A program made the translations under genes and the position numbers. 51,959 nucleotides of DNA from Melioribacteraceae bacterium (GTDB lineage Bacteria > Bacteroidota > Ignavibacteria > Ignavibacteriales > Melioribacteraceae). The DNA lies in the NCBI GenBank assembly GCA_023230485.1, contig JALNXG010000023.1, positions 1 to 51,959 on the forward strand. Direction: 5' to 3'. Shown one piece after another: positions 10,161 to 19,281 of the stretch (within the stretch, counting starts at the first letter, position 1; each line of letters starts with the position of its first letter). The notes below the pieces were generated by a model. The model did no database searches. It saw only the letters and a list, made by a program, of their open reading frames with translations, and was not told the DNA's origin.

Positions 10161-11168
10161 ATGAATAGAATAAAAATTTTCTTTTTGATATTAGTTGCCT
10201 TCGGGGTATCGGTATATGGACAAAGCAAGGTGGGTACTACTGCCGCAAACTTCCTAAATATACCAGTTGGACCGAGAGCAACTTCAATGGGAGGCGCATT
10301 CGTAGCCGTGGCTAATGATGTTACTTCCGCTTTCTGGAATCCGGGAGGACTTGCACGTCTCGAGGGAAATGAATTTTCTGCATCTACTGCCAATTGGTTA
10401 GTAGATACAAAATTAAATTGGATCGGTTTAGCTTTCAAGTTAGATGACGATCAGACTGTGGCAATAAGCTTGAACCAATTAGATTATGGCGAGGAAGAGA
10501 TCACTACTGCTACTCAGCCAAATGGTACAGGCGAAAGGTGGGATGCTATGGATGTAGCTTTCGGACTTTCATATTCACGTAATCTTACCGACCGTTTTTC
10601 TATCGGCACTACCGTTAAATATATCCAACAAAGAATATGGAACGTGAGTGCATCAGCATTTGCTGTGGATATTGGTCTTTTATTTAGGACACAATTTAAT
10701 GGCTTGCGCATTGGTATGAATATCGCTAATTTCGGAACAGAGATGAAACTAGCAGGGAAGGATCTACTTCAACCTGTTGATATCGATCCTTCAAATACCG
10801 GAAACAATGCTAATATAGTTTCTTCTTTGGAAACTGATTCATGGACTCTACCGCTTAATTTTCAAGTAGGGGTTGGTATGGAATTACTTGACAATGAATC
10901 GTGGAAATGGACAGTAGCAACGGATGCTCTTTATCCTAATAATCAGACTTCTCACTTAAATGTGGGTACAGAAATAGGTTGGAACAAAATCGTTTATTTA
11001 AGAGTTGGTTATAATTCACTTTTGAAGGAAGATGCTGAAGAAGGTTTAACTGCCGGTATCGGCTTGCATTATGAGATAGCAGGTGTAAAATTGGGCGTAG
11101 ATTATTCTTATATGGATTTCGGTATGTTTAATGAAATATCGAGATACGCTTTAACGATAGGTTTTTAA
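10161..11168 (+). CDS. PorV/PorQ-family outer-membrane beta-barrel protein
   Basis: A member of the family that in type IX secretion shuttles or anchors cargo at the outer membrane (PorV, PorQ, UPF0164 relatives). Signal peptide about 1-20 (FFLILVAFGVSVYGQ). The family's hallmark N-terminus follows: TAANFLNIPVGPRATSMGGAFVAVANDVTSAFWNPGG in parts (about residues 26-62), then alternating amphipathic strands to the terminal ALTIGF with a final aromatic residue. At 335 residues it is close to the family's usual length. It follows the giant cargo gene by 22 nt. Whether it is a general T9SS component or dedicated to the neighbouring cargo is not shown by sequence; the paired arrangement suggests the latter. 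Confidence 0.9.
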   Translation: MNRIKIFFLILVAFGVSVYGQSKVGTTAANFLNIPVGPRATSMGGAFVAVANDVTSAFWNPGGLARLEGNEFSASTANWLVDTKLNWIGLAFKLDDDQTVAISLNQLDYGEEEITTATQPNGTGERWDAMDVAFGLSYSRNLTDRFSIGTTVKYIQQRIWNVSASAFAVDIGLLFRTQFNGLRIGMNIANFGTEMKLAGKDLLQPVDIDPSNTGNNANIVSSLETDSWTLPLNFQVGVGMELLDNESWKWTVATDALYPNNQTSHLNVGTEIGWNKIVYLRVGYNSLLKEDAEEGLTAGIGLHYEIAGVKLGVDYSYMDFGMFNEISRYALTIGF

Positions 11169-11273
11169 TAAACTATTTTTTATGAAAATATAAACACATT
11201 TTGTATCTTACGACGTTCTTAAGATTACAATAAAAATAATAACAAAATAATACACAAAACTAGTGGAGGCACT

Positions 11274-12791
11274 ATGAAAAAAATATTACTTATGCTTTTT
11301 GTTTTAGCATTTGTAGGTAGCACTTATGCAGCAATTCCTGTAAAATTCAGTGTTAATATGAATGTAAAAATTACTGAAGGCACTTTTGAAGTAGGAGTAA
11401 GCAAAATTGTTATGCGAGGTTCTTTCCAAACAGCGGCAGGAGATGCAGCGGATTGGAGCGGAACTTTCTTTGAATTAATGGATACAGACGCAGACGGAAT
11501 TTATACTATTACAGTAAACTTTCCTGATGATAAAGCAGGTACTGAATACGAATACAAATTCGTTAATATTGGAACATCTGACGGTTGGGAAGGTGTTGAT
11601 AATCGTAAATTTACAGTAACTGCTCCAAATATGGATATGCCTGTTGTTTATTTTGATAACGATGAAGTGGTTGATACAACTGCCGATAATACTGTAACAT
11701 TTCAAGCAGACCTTACAAATATTGCAGGTACAGGTGTTGGATTCTTTGATTCAGCTACCGACCAAATGACTATTCAAGGTATTGCTGGATGGGATAGCGA
11801 TGGTTCAGTTATCGTTTCGGGCAACAGAGAAATGGTATTAGATCAATTCCAGACTGGTGTAATTTATAAAACTACTTTGGTTATTAAAGCCCCTATTGGA
11901 GGCAATGTTAATTGGAAGTTTAGAGCACTTCCTGAAAATCGTTTCTCTGATGGCGGATGGGATAGCGGAGCTAATAGAGTATATACTATGGGAGCTAATG
12001 GAGCAGAAGTTACATTAGATCCAATCGTTCCTAATATTACACCTTCAAATCCTGCTATTACTAAAGATCAATATGTTTTATTCCAAGTAACAATTCCTGC
12101 AAATGCTGGAACTGCAAAAGAAGCCGGTACTCGTCTTCCAATCGAAAAAATATTTTTCGTTGGTTTGAAAGGTGCTTTAGCTGAATTAGGTGCTTGGGCT
12201 GGAGATTGGGTTGCCGCTGATACAGCAACAGGTCTAATGGTTGTATTAAATGATGCTGGTCAAAATGGCGATAAAGTGTCTGGTGATGGAGTTTGGTCAA
12301 AATTACTTACTATTGCTGCCGGTACTCCGGGCGGAAAAGCTGAATACAAATATGGTGCTGCTTATGAAGGTATGGAATCTGTAAGTGCTAGTACACCTAT
12401 GGATAATGAATATGGCTTTGGTTTAAACCATTCGTTTATTCTTAAAGAAAGTGACATTATCACCGAACTTAATGATACTTGGTTGACTATATTAACTTCA
12501 GTTGAAAAAGTTGATAATTCTATTCCATCTTCATTTACATTATCACAGAACTATCCAAATCCTTTTAACCCAACAACAACCATTCAGTATCAGTTACCAA
12601 AAGAAGGTTTTGTTACATTAAAAGTATTTAACTCATTAGGTCAGGAAGTTGCTAACGTGGTTAATAGTACACAATCAGCAGGTACCTATAGTGTTACTTT
12701 TGATCCTTATGGATTATCAAGTGGAATTTACTTCTATCAGTTATCGACAAATAACCAAACAATCACCAAAAAGATGATGTTTGTAAAATAA
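11274..12791 (+). CDS. Secreted multi-domain beta-sandwich protein with T9SS type-A sorting domain
   Basis: Exported protein of unknown ligand. Strong GGAGG 5 nt before the ATG; signal peptide MKKILLMLFVLAFVGSTYAA. Three beta-rich modules follow (about residues 20-135, 140-250 and 262-395). The first has features of carbohydrate-binding or SusE/SusF-like sandwich domains (RGSFQ, DGIYTITVNFPD, YEYKFVN, GWEGVDNRKF); the second repeats the design (IQGIAGWDSDG, WKFRALPE, DGGWDSGANR). The C-terminus (about 418-505) is a canonical T9SS sorting domain: SQNYPNPFNPTTTIQYQLP, SLGQEV, LSSGIYFYQL, KKMMFVK. It has its own leader of about 100 nt after the PorV-like gene and is closed by a strong terminator. 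A role in glycan binding is inference only. Confidence 0.85.
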   Translation: MKKILLMLFVLAFVGSTYAAIPVKFSVNMNVKITEGTFEVGVSKIVMRGSFQTAAGDAADWSGTFFELMDTDADGIYTITVNFPDDKAGTEYEYKFVNIGTSDGWEGVDNRKFTVTAPNMDMPVVYFDNDEVVDTTADNTVTFQADLTNIAGTGVGFFDSATDQMTIQGIAGWDSDGSVIVSGNREMVLDQFQTGVIYKTTLVIKAPIGGNVNWKFRALPENRFSDGGWDSGANRVYTMGANGAEVTLDPIVPNITPSNPAITKDQYVLFQVTIPANAGTAKEAGTRLPIEKIFFVGLKGALAELGAWAGDWVAADTATGLMVVLNDAGQNGDKVSGDGVWSKLLTIAAGTPGGKAEYKYGAAYEGMESVSASTPMDNEYGFGLNHSFILKESDIITELNDTWLTILTSVEKVDNSIPSSFTLSQNYPNPFNPTTTIQYQLPKEGFVTLKVFNSLGQEVANVVNSTQSAGTYSVTFDPYGLSSGIYFYQLSTNNQTITKKMMFVK

Positions 12792-12823
12792 TTCGTAACT
12801 TTACATAGTCGAATTTTGAAAAG

Positions 12824-12856
12824 AAAGCCGGACTGAATAAGCCCGGCTTTTTTTTT
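12824..12856 (+). terminator. Rho-independent terminator
   Basis: AAAGCCGG (12824-12831) pairs with CCGGCTTT (12843-12850) across an 11-nt loop and is followed directly by T run 12848-12856. It ends the 505-residue cargo gene and probably the whole export locus. Confidence 0.9.
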
Positions 12857-13017
12857 CACGGTACTCTATCAAGAATTTTAGTGATGTTCTTGGAATTCAG
12901 GAATCGCCATTCGTCAATGGGCAGCATTTGTAAGCCACTTGGGGAACGATTGGAAACTCCGGTACTGATAGGAAATCGCAGACGCAGGCAAATTATAATT
13001 ATATTAAAAGGAAACAA

Positions 13018-14976
13018 ATGTCTTTCGAGAAAATCAATCTCATTAAACCGATTCATAAAGCATTATTAGAAGAGGGATATAAAGTACCAACACCAATACA
13101 GAAAAAAGCAATACCCGTAGTCCTAGAAGGAAGGGACTTACTTGGATGCGCACAAACAGGAACTGGCAAAACTGCCGCATTCGCAGTTCCAATTCTTCAA
13201 CTCCTTTCTAATGAGGAGCGCACAAATAAAAAGAAAAGCGATGTTCATGCACTTATCGTTACACCTACACGTGAACTTGCAATTCAAATCGGCGAGAGCT
13301 TCGATACTTATGGAAAATATACAGGGCTAAAGAATGCAGTAGTATTCGGCGGTGTATCGCAAAAAGCACAGACCGATAAGCTGGGAAGAGGTATCGATAT
13401 ACTAATAGCCACTCCGGGCAGACTGCTTGATCTTATTAATCAACAATTCATATCATTGAAACAGATAAAATTATTTGTTCTCGATGAAGCAGACCGTATG
13501 CTCGATATGGGATTTATAAATGACGTAAATAAAATTATTGCACTTCTCCCGAAGAAAAGACAATCATTATTTTTCTCGGCTACGATGCCTCCGGATATTA
13601 TAAAATTAGCAAATACTATTTTGCACGAACCAGTAAAAATTGAAGTTACACCCGAATCTCCGACTGTGGATTTGATTGAACAAAGTATCTATTTCGTAGC
13701 GAAAGCTGATAAGAAAAAACTTCTTACATACTTATTGAAGAATACGGAGATAGCTTCTGCACTTGTATTTACTCGTACTAAACATGGTGCGGATAGTGTA
13801 GTTCGGTTTTTGAAAAAAGCTGATATTTTGGCAGAAGCAATTCATGGCGATAAAGCACAGAATGCGCGTCAAAGAGCTTTGAGTAATTTTAAGAATGGAG
13901 ATATAAGAGTATTAGTGGCGACTGATATTGCCGCTCGTGGAATTGATATTGATGAACTTTCGCACGTAATTAATTTTGATATACCGAATATACCTGAGAC
14001 TTATGTTCATCGAATTGGCAGGACGGGTAGAGCCGGACTCGGCGGTATCGCAATTTCTCTATGCGATCAAGAAGAGAGAGCTTATATAAAGGATATTAAT
14101 AAACTTATACGTAAGCATATACCAATAGTGAAAAGTCATCCATTTCTTTTTGATGAGCTGACTGTAATAGATACACCAAAAGAAACACCGGCGAAAAAAA
14201 GCACACCGCATCGGAAGGGGAGTAGAGCTACTGATACTTCGAGCACGCCGCATAGAAAGGGTGTATCGAATCAAAAGAGTGGATCACGACAGAGCGAATC
14301 ACCACATAAGAATTCAGTGCATAATAATAGCGAGCGACATGATAAGAGTGCCGAATATAAAAAGGGTTCACGGCATGAGAATAGTCCAACTTTTAACTCT
14401 CGTGAGAAATCTCGAATTCAAAATGAAAACTCTCATGAGAAATCGAAAACTCGTACGCACGGCAGTGTGAGCCAAGTTAATAATCCTGCCCGAGCTGATG
14501 AAAGAAAACCCCAAAAGGGTGCACCACGGAAAGGGTATCTCTTTAATGAAAATCCTCCTATCGAACAATCTCAAAGATATGGAGCAAAAAAGTATGGCTC
14601 TCGAAAGAATAGCTCTGAAAGCGGTAGTTCACGCAGAGACGAATCAAATAAGATTTGGTCAGGGAATGACGGACAGAATAATGTCAGACCGAATAGGGAT
14701 AGAGATACAAGAAACGAATCTAGGACGGCTAATGCAAAAAGGGATGGTTTCAAAAAAGATGAATCTACAAGAAATGGTTCAAGAGCAGATGTACCAAAAA
14801 GAAGCGGATCAAATAGGAATAGAGTGGAAAATGGTGGCTCAAAGAGTGATGCCGAGAAAAGTGGTTCACGTAGAGAAGTTTCAAAAGATGATCGCTCAAA
14901 TAAGGCTAGTGGGTCATCTAGAAAAAAACCAGCTCATAAAAGTAATATCCCCCCTAATGTGTGGACTAATAGATAA
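13018..14976 (+). CDS. DEAD-box RNA helicase with long GSR-rich disordered tail
   Basis: ATP-dependent RNA unwinding in ribosome assembly or mRNA turnover, RhlE/CsdA-like. The 380-residue core shows the Q motif (F3 with PTPIQKKAIP), Walker A AQTGTGKT (about 45-52), PTRELA, TPGR, DEAD (about 156-159), SAT, and HRIGRTGRAG. Residues 385-652 are a low-complexity basic tail rich in S, R, K, N and H in which a G-S-(S)-R element recurs about nine times (KGSRATD, SGSRQSE, KGSRHEN, YGSRKNS, NGSRADV, SGSRREV). Start ATG 13018 has AGGAAAC upstream. There is a 160-nt leader after the preceding terminator. The tail is far longer than that of most RhlE proteins and probably binds RNA. Confidence 0.93.
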   Translation: MSFEKINLIKPIHKALLEEGYKVPTPIQKKAIPVVLEGRDLLGCAQTGTGKTAAFAVPILQLLSNEERTNKKKSDVHALIVTPTRELAIQIGESFDTYGKYTGLKNAVVFGGVSQKAQTDKLGRGIDILIATPGRLLDLINQQFISLKQIKLFVLDEADRMLDMGFINDVNKIIALLPKKRQSLFFSATMPPDIIKLANTILHEPVKIEVTPESPTVDLIEQSIYFVAKADKKKLLTYLLKNTEIASALVFTRTKHGADSVVRFLKKADILAEAIHGDKAQNARQRALSNFKNGDIRVLVATDIAARGIDIDELSHVINFDIPNIPETYVHRIGRTGRAGLGGIAISLCDQEERAYIKDINKLIRKHIPIVKSHPFLFDELTVIDTPKETPAKKSTPHRKGSRATDTSSTPHRKGVSNQKSGSRQSESPHKNSVHNNSERHDKSAEYKKGSRHENSPTFNSREKSRIQNENSHEKSKTRTHGSVSQVNNPARADERKPQKGAPRKGYLFNENPPIEQSQRYGAKKYGSRKNSSESGSSRRDESNKIWSGNDGQNNVRPNRDRDTRNESRTANAKRDGFKKDESTRNGSRADVPKRSGSNRNRVENGGSKSDAEKSGSRREVSKDDRSNKASGSSRKKPAHKSNIPPNVWTNR

Positions 14977-14981
14977 TGAAA

Positions 14982-16613
14982 TTACAGATCTATCGCAGAG
15001 GCGTGATAAATATCTATGTGAATTTTCTTTATCTTTTCATCCGTGATATATTCATCGAAGGTCATACTTCTATCGATTATCCCTGAGGGTATAATTTCAA
15101 TTATGCGATTCGCAATGGTCTGAATAAATTGATGATCGTGCGAACTAAATAAAACGGAACCTGGAAAATCGATTAGACTATTATTGAGTGCTGAGATTGC
15201 TTCCATATCGAGATGATTAGTAGGACCGTCCAAAATAAGCACATTAGAACCCGTGAGCATCATCTTCGCGAAAAGACATCTGACACGTTCACCGCCTGAT
15301 AAAACGCTTGCTTTCTTAAGTGATTCTTCACCACTGAAAAGCATTCTGCCTAAAAATCCGCGTATATATGTTTCATCTTTTTCTTTAGAATATTGACGAA
15401 GCCAATCAATTAGATTAAGATCGACATCAAAAAATTCTGCGTTCTCTTTTGGAAAATAAGCGGTTCTTGTTGTTTCGCCCCACTTGAAATTTCCTTTATC
15501 GGGCTTCGATTCGTAAGTAAGTATATCAAAGAGTGTTGTCTTTAGCAGGTCATTTGGTCCAACGAAAGCAATCTTATCACCCTTCTCCACACGGAATGTA
15601 ATATCATTCAGCAAAAGTCCATCAGGAGAATCTTTAGTGATATTATTTATTTCAAGTATGTTATTCCCTGCTTCGCGTTCCGGCTTAAATGCTATATAAG
15701 GCATGCGGCGAGATGATGGTTTTATATCTTCGAGTGTGAGATTTTCGAGTTGTTTCTTGCGTGAAGTTGCCTGTTTTGATTTAGAAGCATTTGCACTAAA
15801 GCGTGAAATAAATTCTTGAAGCTCCGCACGTTTGGATTCGATTTTCTTATTTGAGTCTTTCGCCTGCTTAGCTGCTAATTGACTGCTCTCTAACCAGAAA
15901 TCGTAATTGCCTGTGTACATCTGAATCTTACTAAAATCAATATCGGCAATATGAGTGCAGACCTGATTAAGGAAATGCCTATCATGCGAGATAACGATAA
16001 CAGTATTTTTGAATCGTTGAAGGAAATCTTCTAACCAGCCGATTGAAATAATATCAAGATGGTTAGTCGGCTCATCCAATAAAAGTATATCAGGATTACC
16101 GAAGAGTGCCTGAGCAAGGAGAACTTTTACTTTCTCGTTGCCGGTGAGTTCTTTCATTAATTTGTTGTGAAGTTCATCAGCTATACCGAGACCGCTGAGT
16201 AATTCGGCGGCTTCTGATTCAGCTTCCCAGCCTGATAGATCGGCAAACTCGGCTTCAAGTTCAGACGCACGCATTCCATCTTCATTACTGAAATCGGGCT
16301 TTGCATAGAGTGCATCTTTCTCCTCCATAATGGAATAAAGCTTTTGATGCCCCATTATGACTGTCTTTATTACCTCAAATTCATCATACTCAAATTGATT
16401 TTGCTTTAATGTAGTAAGGCGTTCGCCGGGTGTAATAATTACGTCTCCGGAACTTGGTTCGATCTCGCCGGAAAGTATTTTTATAAATGTTGATTTGCCG
16501 GAGCCATTAGCTCCTATTATGCCGTAACAGTTTTCTGGAGTAAATTTAAGGTTTACATCTTCGAATAATATCCGCTTGCCAAATCGTAAGGTTATTTTGC
16601 TTGTACTTATCAT
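14982..16613 (-). CDS. ABC-F family ATPase (ribosome-associated translation factor type)
   Basis: Soluble twin-ABC ATPase without membrane segments, of the family that acts on the ribosomal E site. Start taken at ATG 16613 (MISTSKITLRFGKRILFEDV), the usual N-terminus for this subgroup; the open frame runs on to 16844 but would overlap the divergent MFS gene and has no family similarity there. GGAG abuts the ATG, so the initiation site is odd. NBD1 has GANGSGKST, signature TGNEKV and LLLDEPTNHLD. NBD2 has a degenerate Walker A (GPNDLLKTT), a good signature SGGERVR and LILDGPTNHLD, with Gly in place of the catalytic Glu. The inter-domain linker (about 240-310) is Lys-rich. About 543 residues is the normal size. 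NBD2 probably hydrolyses ATP poorly. Confidence 0.9.
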   Translation of the reverse strand: MISTSKITLRFGKRILFEDVNLKFTPENCYGIIGANGSGKSTFIKILSGEIEPSSGDVIITPGERLTTLKQNQFEYDEFEVIKTVIMGHQKLYSIMEEKDALYAKPDFSNEDGMRASELEAEFADLSGWEAESEAAELLSGLGIADELHNKLMKELTGNEKVKVLLAQALFGNPDILLLDEPTNHLDIISIGWLEDFLQRFKNTVIVISHDRHFLNQVCTHIADIDFSKIQMYTGNYDFWLESSQLAAKQAKDSNKKIESKRAELQEFISRFSANASKSKQATSRKKQLENLTLEDIKPSSRRMPYIAFKPEREAGNNILEINNITKDSPDGLLLNDITFRVEKGDKIAFVGPNDLLKTTLFDILTYESKPDKGNFKWGETTRTAYFPKENAEFFDVDLNLIDWLRQYSKEKDETYIRGFLGRMLFSGEESLKKASVLSGGERVRCLFAKMMLTGSNVLILDGPTNHLDMEAISALNNSLIDFPGSVLFSSHDHQFIQTIANRIIEIIPSGIIDRSMTFDEYITDEKIKKIHIDIYHASAIDL

Positions 16614-16723
16614 CTCCAAAAATAAGCATAAATAAGATATGTAACAATTAAGCTGCTCATATAGCTCTATAATTTCGTATTTTTGTATCGGTTTTTTAAA
16701 ATTATTCGGAACTTTACTTAAAA

Positions 16724-18196
16724 ATGAGACATAATCCGGTCGAGCCGTCAAATACAGGAGGGAATTCACACTCGGAGCAGAATCAGGAGCCGGGGCAGAT
16801 ATCACATTTATCAATGAATCAAATTTCTTCAGAAAACTCACCAACTAAAGTACTACTTGTTACAACTCTCGCTTCGTTTATGACTGCATTTGTAGGATCG
16901 GGACTTAATGTAGCACTTCCTATTATCGGCAAAGAATTTAATTCTTCGGCATTAACTCTTAGCTGGATATCCACTATATATCTATTAACAACAGCGGCAT
17001 TGCTCGTTCCCGCAGGTAAGCTTTCTGATATTTATGGCAGAACGTTATTTTTCAAGGCTGGAATTATAATCTTTACACTTAGCTCACTTCTAGGTGGATT
17101 TGCTCATGGCGAATTGATGTTACTTATTTCCCGCGGATTGCAGGGTATTGGTTCAGCGGCTATCTTTACTACATCAATGGCGATACTCGTATTAGTCTAT
17201 CCACCGAATCAAAGAGGCAAGGCAATCGGCATCAATACTGCGGCAGTTTATACAGGTCTCTCATCTGGTCCTTTTATAGGCGGATTTATCACTGATCTCT
17301 TCGGCTGGGAGTATATCTTTTTTATTACTGCAATTATAGGCGTTTTAATTATTCTTTTTGCTGCATTTTATTTGAAAGCAGAATGGAAAGAAGAGCGTAC
17401 AGGAAAATTTGATCTCACCGGAAGCCTAATTTTATTAATGATAATCGTGTTTGTTATGGTGGGGATTTCGCTGCTTCCTAAATTATTAGGTTTTGGTTTA
17501 ATAGTGCTTGGTTTAATTTCCGGGGTCGGATTTTATTATTACGAACTGAGAATTAAGAATCCATTGTTGAATATTTCTCTCTTCAAAGAGAATCGGACTT
17601 TTACTTTATCGAGCGGTGCAGCATTAATAAATTATAGTGCCACTTTTGCTATTGCATTTTTAATGAGTTTTTATTTGCAGAGTATTAAAATGCTAAGCCC
17701 GAAAGAGGCAGGTATAATATTAATTACACAGCCTATTATTCAGGCAATATTCTCTCCACTTGCAGGTAAGCTTTCCGATATGTTCGAGCCACGAATCGTT
17801 TCCTCTTCAGGCATGGCGATAATTACTGTTGGTCTTATTGTGTTTGTCTTTTTAAGTCCGGGTCTTAGTTTCGTGATTATTGTTGGTAATCTTGCAATGC
17901 TCGGATTGGGATTCGCACTCTTTTCATCCCCTAATGCCAATGCAATAATGAGTTCGGTAGAAAAGAAATTTTATGGAATTGCTTCTTCTACTTTAGCGTT
18001 GGTTCGCCTTATCGGACAGATGATGAGTATGGGTATCGTGATTGTAATTTTTACGATCTATATCGGTGGCAGACAGATAACGGTTGCTAATCAAAATGAA
18101 TTTTTACAAAGTACGCATGTAGCGTTTATTTTGTTTAGTGTTTTATGTTTGATAGGGGTCTTCGCTTCATATTCTCGTGGTAAAATCCACAAATAA
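16724..18196 (+). CDS. MFS transporter, DHA2 (QacA/EmrB) drug-efflux type
   Basis: Proton-driven exporter of the inner membrane, likely for drugs or other small hydrophobic compounds. About 13-14 hydrophobic segments start at residue 43. The MFS motif A lies after the second segment (AGKLSDIYGRTLFF) and is echoed in the second half (AGKLSDMFEP); the SGPFIGGFI segment matches the antiporter motif C. At 490 residues it has the DHA2 length. The first 40 residues are hydrophilic (N, S, Q, E, G rich) and unusual; initiation at ATG 16814 would remove 30 of them. It is divergent from the ABC-F gene with a 110-nt gap. Substrate unknown. Confidence 0.88.
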   Translation: MRHNPVEPSNTGGNSHSEQNQEPGQISHLSMNQISSENSPTKVLLVTTLASFMTAFVGSGLNVALPIIGKEFNSSALTLSWISTIYLLTTAALLVPAGKLSDIYGRTLFFKAGIIIFTLSSLLGGFAHGELMLLISRGLQGIGSAAIFTTSMAILVLVYPPNQRGKAIGINTAAVYTGLSSGPFIGGFITDLFGWEYIFFITAIIGVLIILFAAFYLKAEWKEERTGKFDLTGSLILLMIIVFVMVGISLLPKLLGFGLIVLGLISGVGFYYYELRIKNPLLNISLFKENRTFTLSSGAALINYSATFAIAFLMSFYLQSIKMLSPKEAGIILITQPIIQAIFSPLAGKLSDMFEPRIVSSSGMAIITVGLIVFVFLSPGLSFVIIVGNLAMLGLGFALFSSPNANAIMSSVEKKFYGIASSTLALVRLIGQMMSMGIVIVIFTIYIGGRQITVANQNEFLQSTHVAFILFSVLCLIGVFASYSRGKIHK

Positions 18197-18252
18197 GAAA
18201 ATATTTTTCTTAAATTATATGCTTAGTTTAAAATGTTGGAGTAGTAATAATA

Positions 18253-19281
18253 ATGAAGCAGAATACATTGATAGAAAAAACAATAGGGGAAATCTTGATT
18301 GTAAAAAAACGTGTGGAGGGTGATTTAAATAGCCCTTCGAGTGCATCCCAGATTTCGGCGATTGGTCTAAAAAGTTTAACGAACGGTTTAAAGAGTGCGT
18401 TGGCAATATTGATTTTATTGGGACTTTTCTCGGGATGTAAGAATGATGCTACTGCTCCGGGCGGAGACAATCCTTCTGCAATAACCAAAAGCCCTAAAAG
18501 AGGGATCGCTTTCGATCTCGTTTCCGAAGTAGACTTTGCCGCAATTTCAAAAGGGATTAGCTGGTATTACAATTGGGGAACAAGCTACAATTCAAAAGCT
18601 CCGGCTAATTTTAATAAAACTTATGCTGTTGATTTTATTCCAATGTTATGGGGCGGAAATACTAGTGCGAACGATATGGCAGTAGTAAAAAGTATAATCC
18701 TTTCTCGCCCAGAAATAAAATATTTATTAGTAATGAATGAACCGAACTTAACCGATCAAGCAAATAGAACACCTACGCAGGCTGCAACTGATTGGCTTCG
18801 ATATGAGCAAGTAATAAATGATCTAAAGGCACAAGGAAGAGATATTGAACTCGTTGGACCTGCAATGACATGGGGAACGATGGCGAATTTTTCCGATCCC
18901 GTTAAATGGCTCGATGCTTTTATCAGTGAATATAAATCGGCAAATGGTGGAAGAGAACCGCTAATTGATTATCTCGCATTCCATTGGTATGACTATGGTT
19001 TGAGTGAACAATTAGACCGTTTGAAAAAGTATAATAAGAAAATTTGGATAACGGAAATGGCAAATTGGAATCAGCAGATAAATTCGTATGCTAAGCAAAT
19101 CGAACAGATGAAGCAGATGGTAGCAATTTGCGAAAACCGCGATGATGTGTTCCGTTATGCGTGGTTCTATGGAAGAGGCGGCTCTCCCGATAATCATTTC
19201 ACATATCTATTTACTTCCCGTGATGGCGAGTTATCCGATCTTGGTAAAATATATATAGACTTACCGTATAATAAAAACTAA
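18253..19281 (+). CDS. Lipoprotein glycoside hydrolase, GH128 / Glyco_hydro_cc-like
   Basis: Predicted surface or periplasmic lipoprotein acting on beta-glucan-like polysaccharide. A hydrophobic stretch ends in a lipobox LFSGC (Cys62), preceded by an unusually long 45-residue N-terminus; a GTG at residue 21 is an alternative start. The catalytic (beta/alpha)8 domain, about 83-340, has the clan GH-A pattern: VMNEPN (Glu163, acid/base), LAFHWYDYG, IWITEMANW (Glu268, nucleophile) and AWFYGRGG near the end. Length of the domain fits the GH128 family of beta-1,3-glucanases. Its TAA stop overlaps the stop codon of the convergent SGNH gene (19278-19281). Exact glycan specificity is not readable. Confidence 0.82.
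   Translation: MKQNTLIEKTIGEILIVKKRVEGDLNSPSSASQISAIGLKSLTNGLKSALAILILLGLFSGCKNDATAPGGDNPSAITKSPKRGIAFDLVSEVDFAAISKGISWYYNWGTSYNSKAPANFNKTYAVDFIPMLWGGNTSANDMAVVKSIILSRPEIKYLLVMNEPNLTDQANRTPTQAATDWLRYEQVINDLKAQGRDIELVGPAMTWGTMANFSDPVKWLDAFISEYKSANGGREPLIDYLAFHWYDYGLSEQLDRLKKYNKKIWITEMANWNQQINSYAKQIEQMKQMVAICENRDDVFRYAWFYGRGGSPDNHFTYLFTSRDGELSDLGKIYIDLPYNKN

Noticed and set aside
12857..13017. Riboswitch or cold-shock leader before the helicase
   Set aside because: The 160-nt leader has no recognisable conserved RNA element or strong hairpin that I can point to.
14498..15046. 182-codon plus-strand frame in the helicase tail
   Set aside because: It is the +1 shadow of the repetitive GSR tail, with no ribosome site or family similarity, and it runs past the helicase stop into the ABC-F gene.
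16614..16844. N-terminal extension of the ABC-F protein
   Set aside because: Would overlap the divergent MFS gene; the added residues are not seen in the family, which starts at the MISTSK position.
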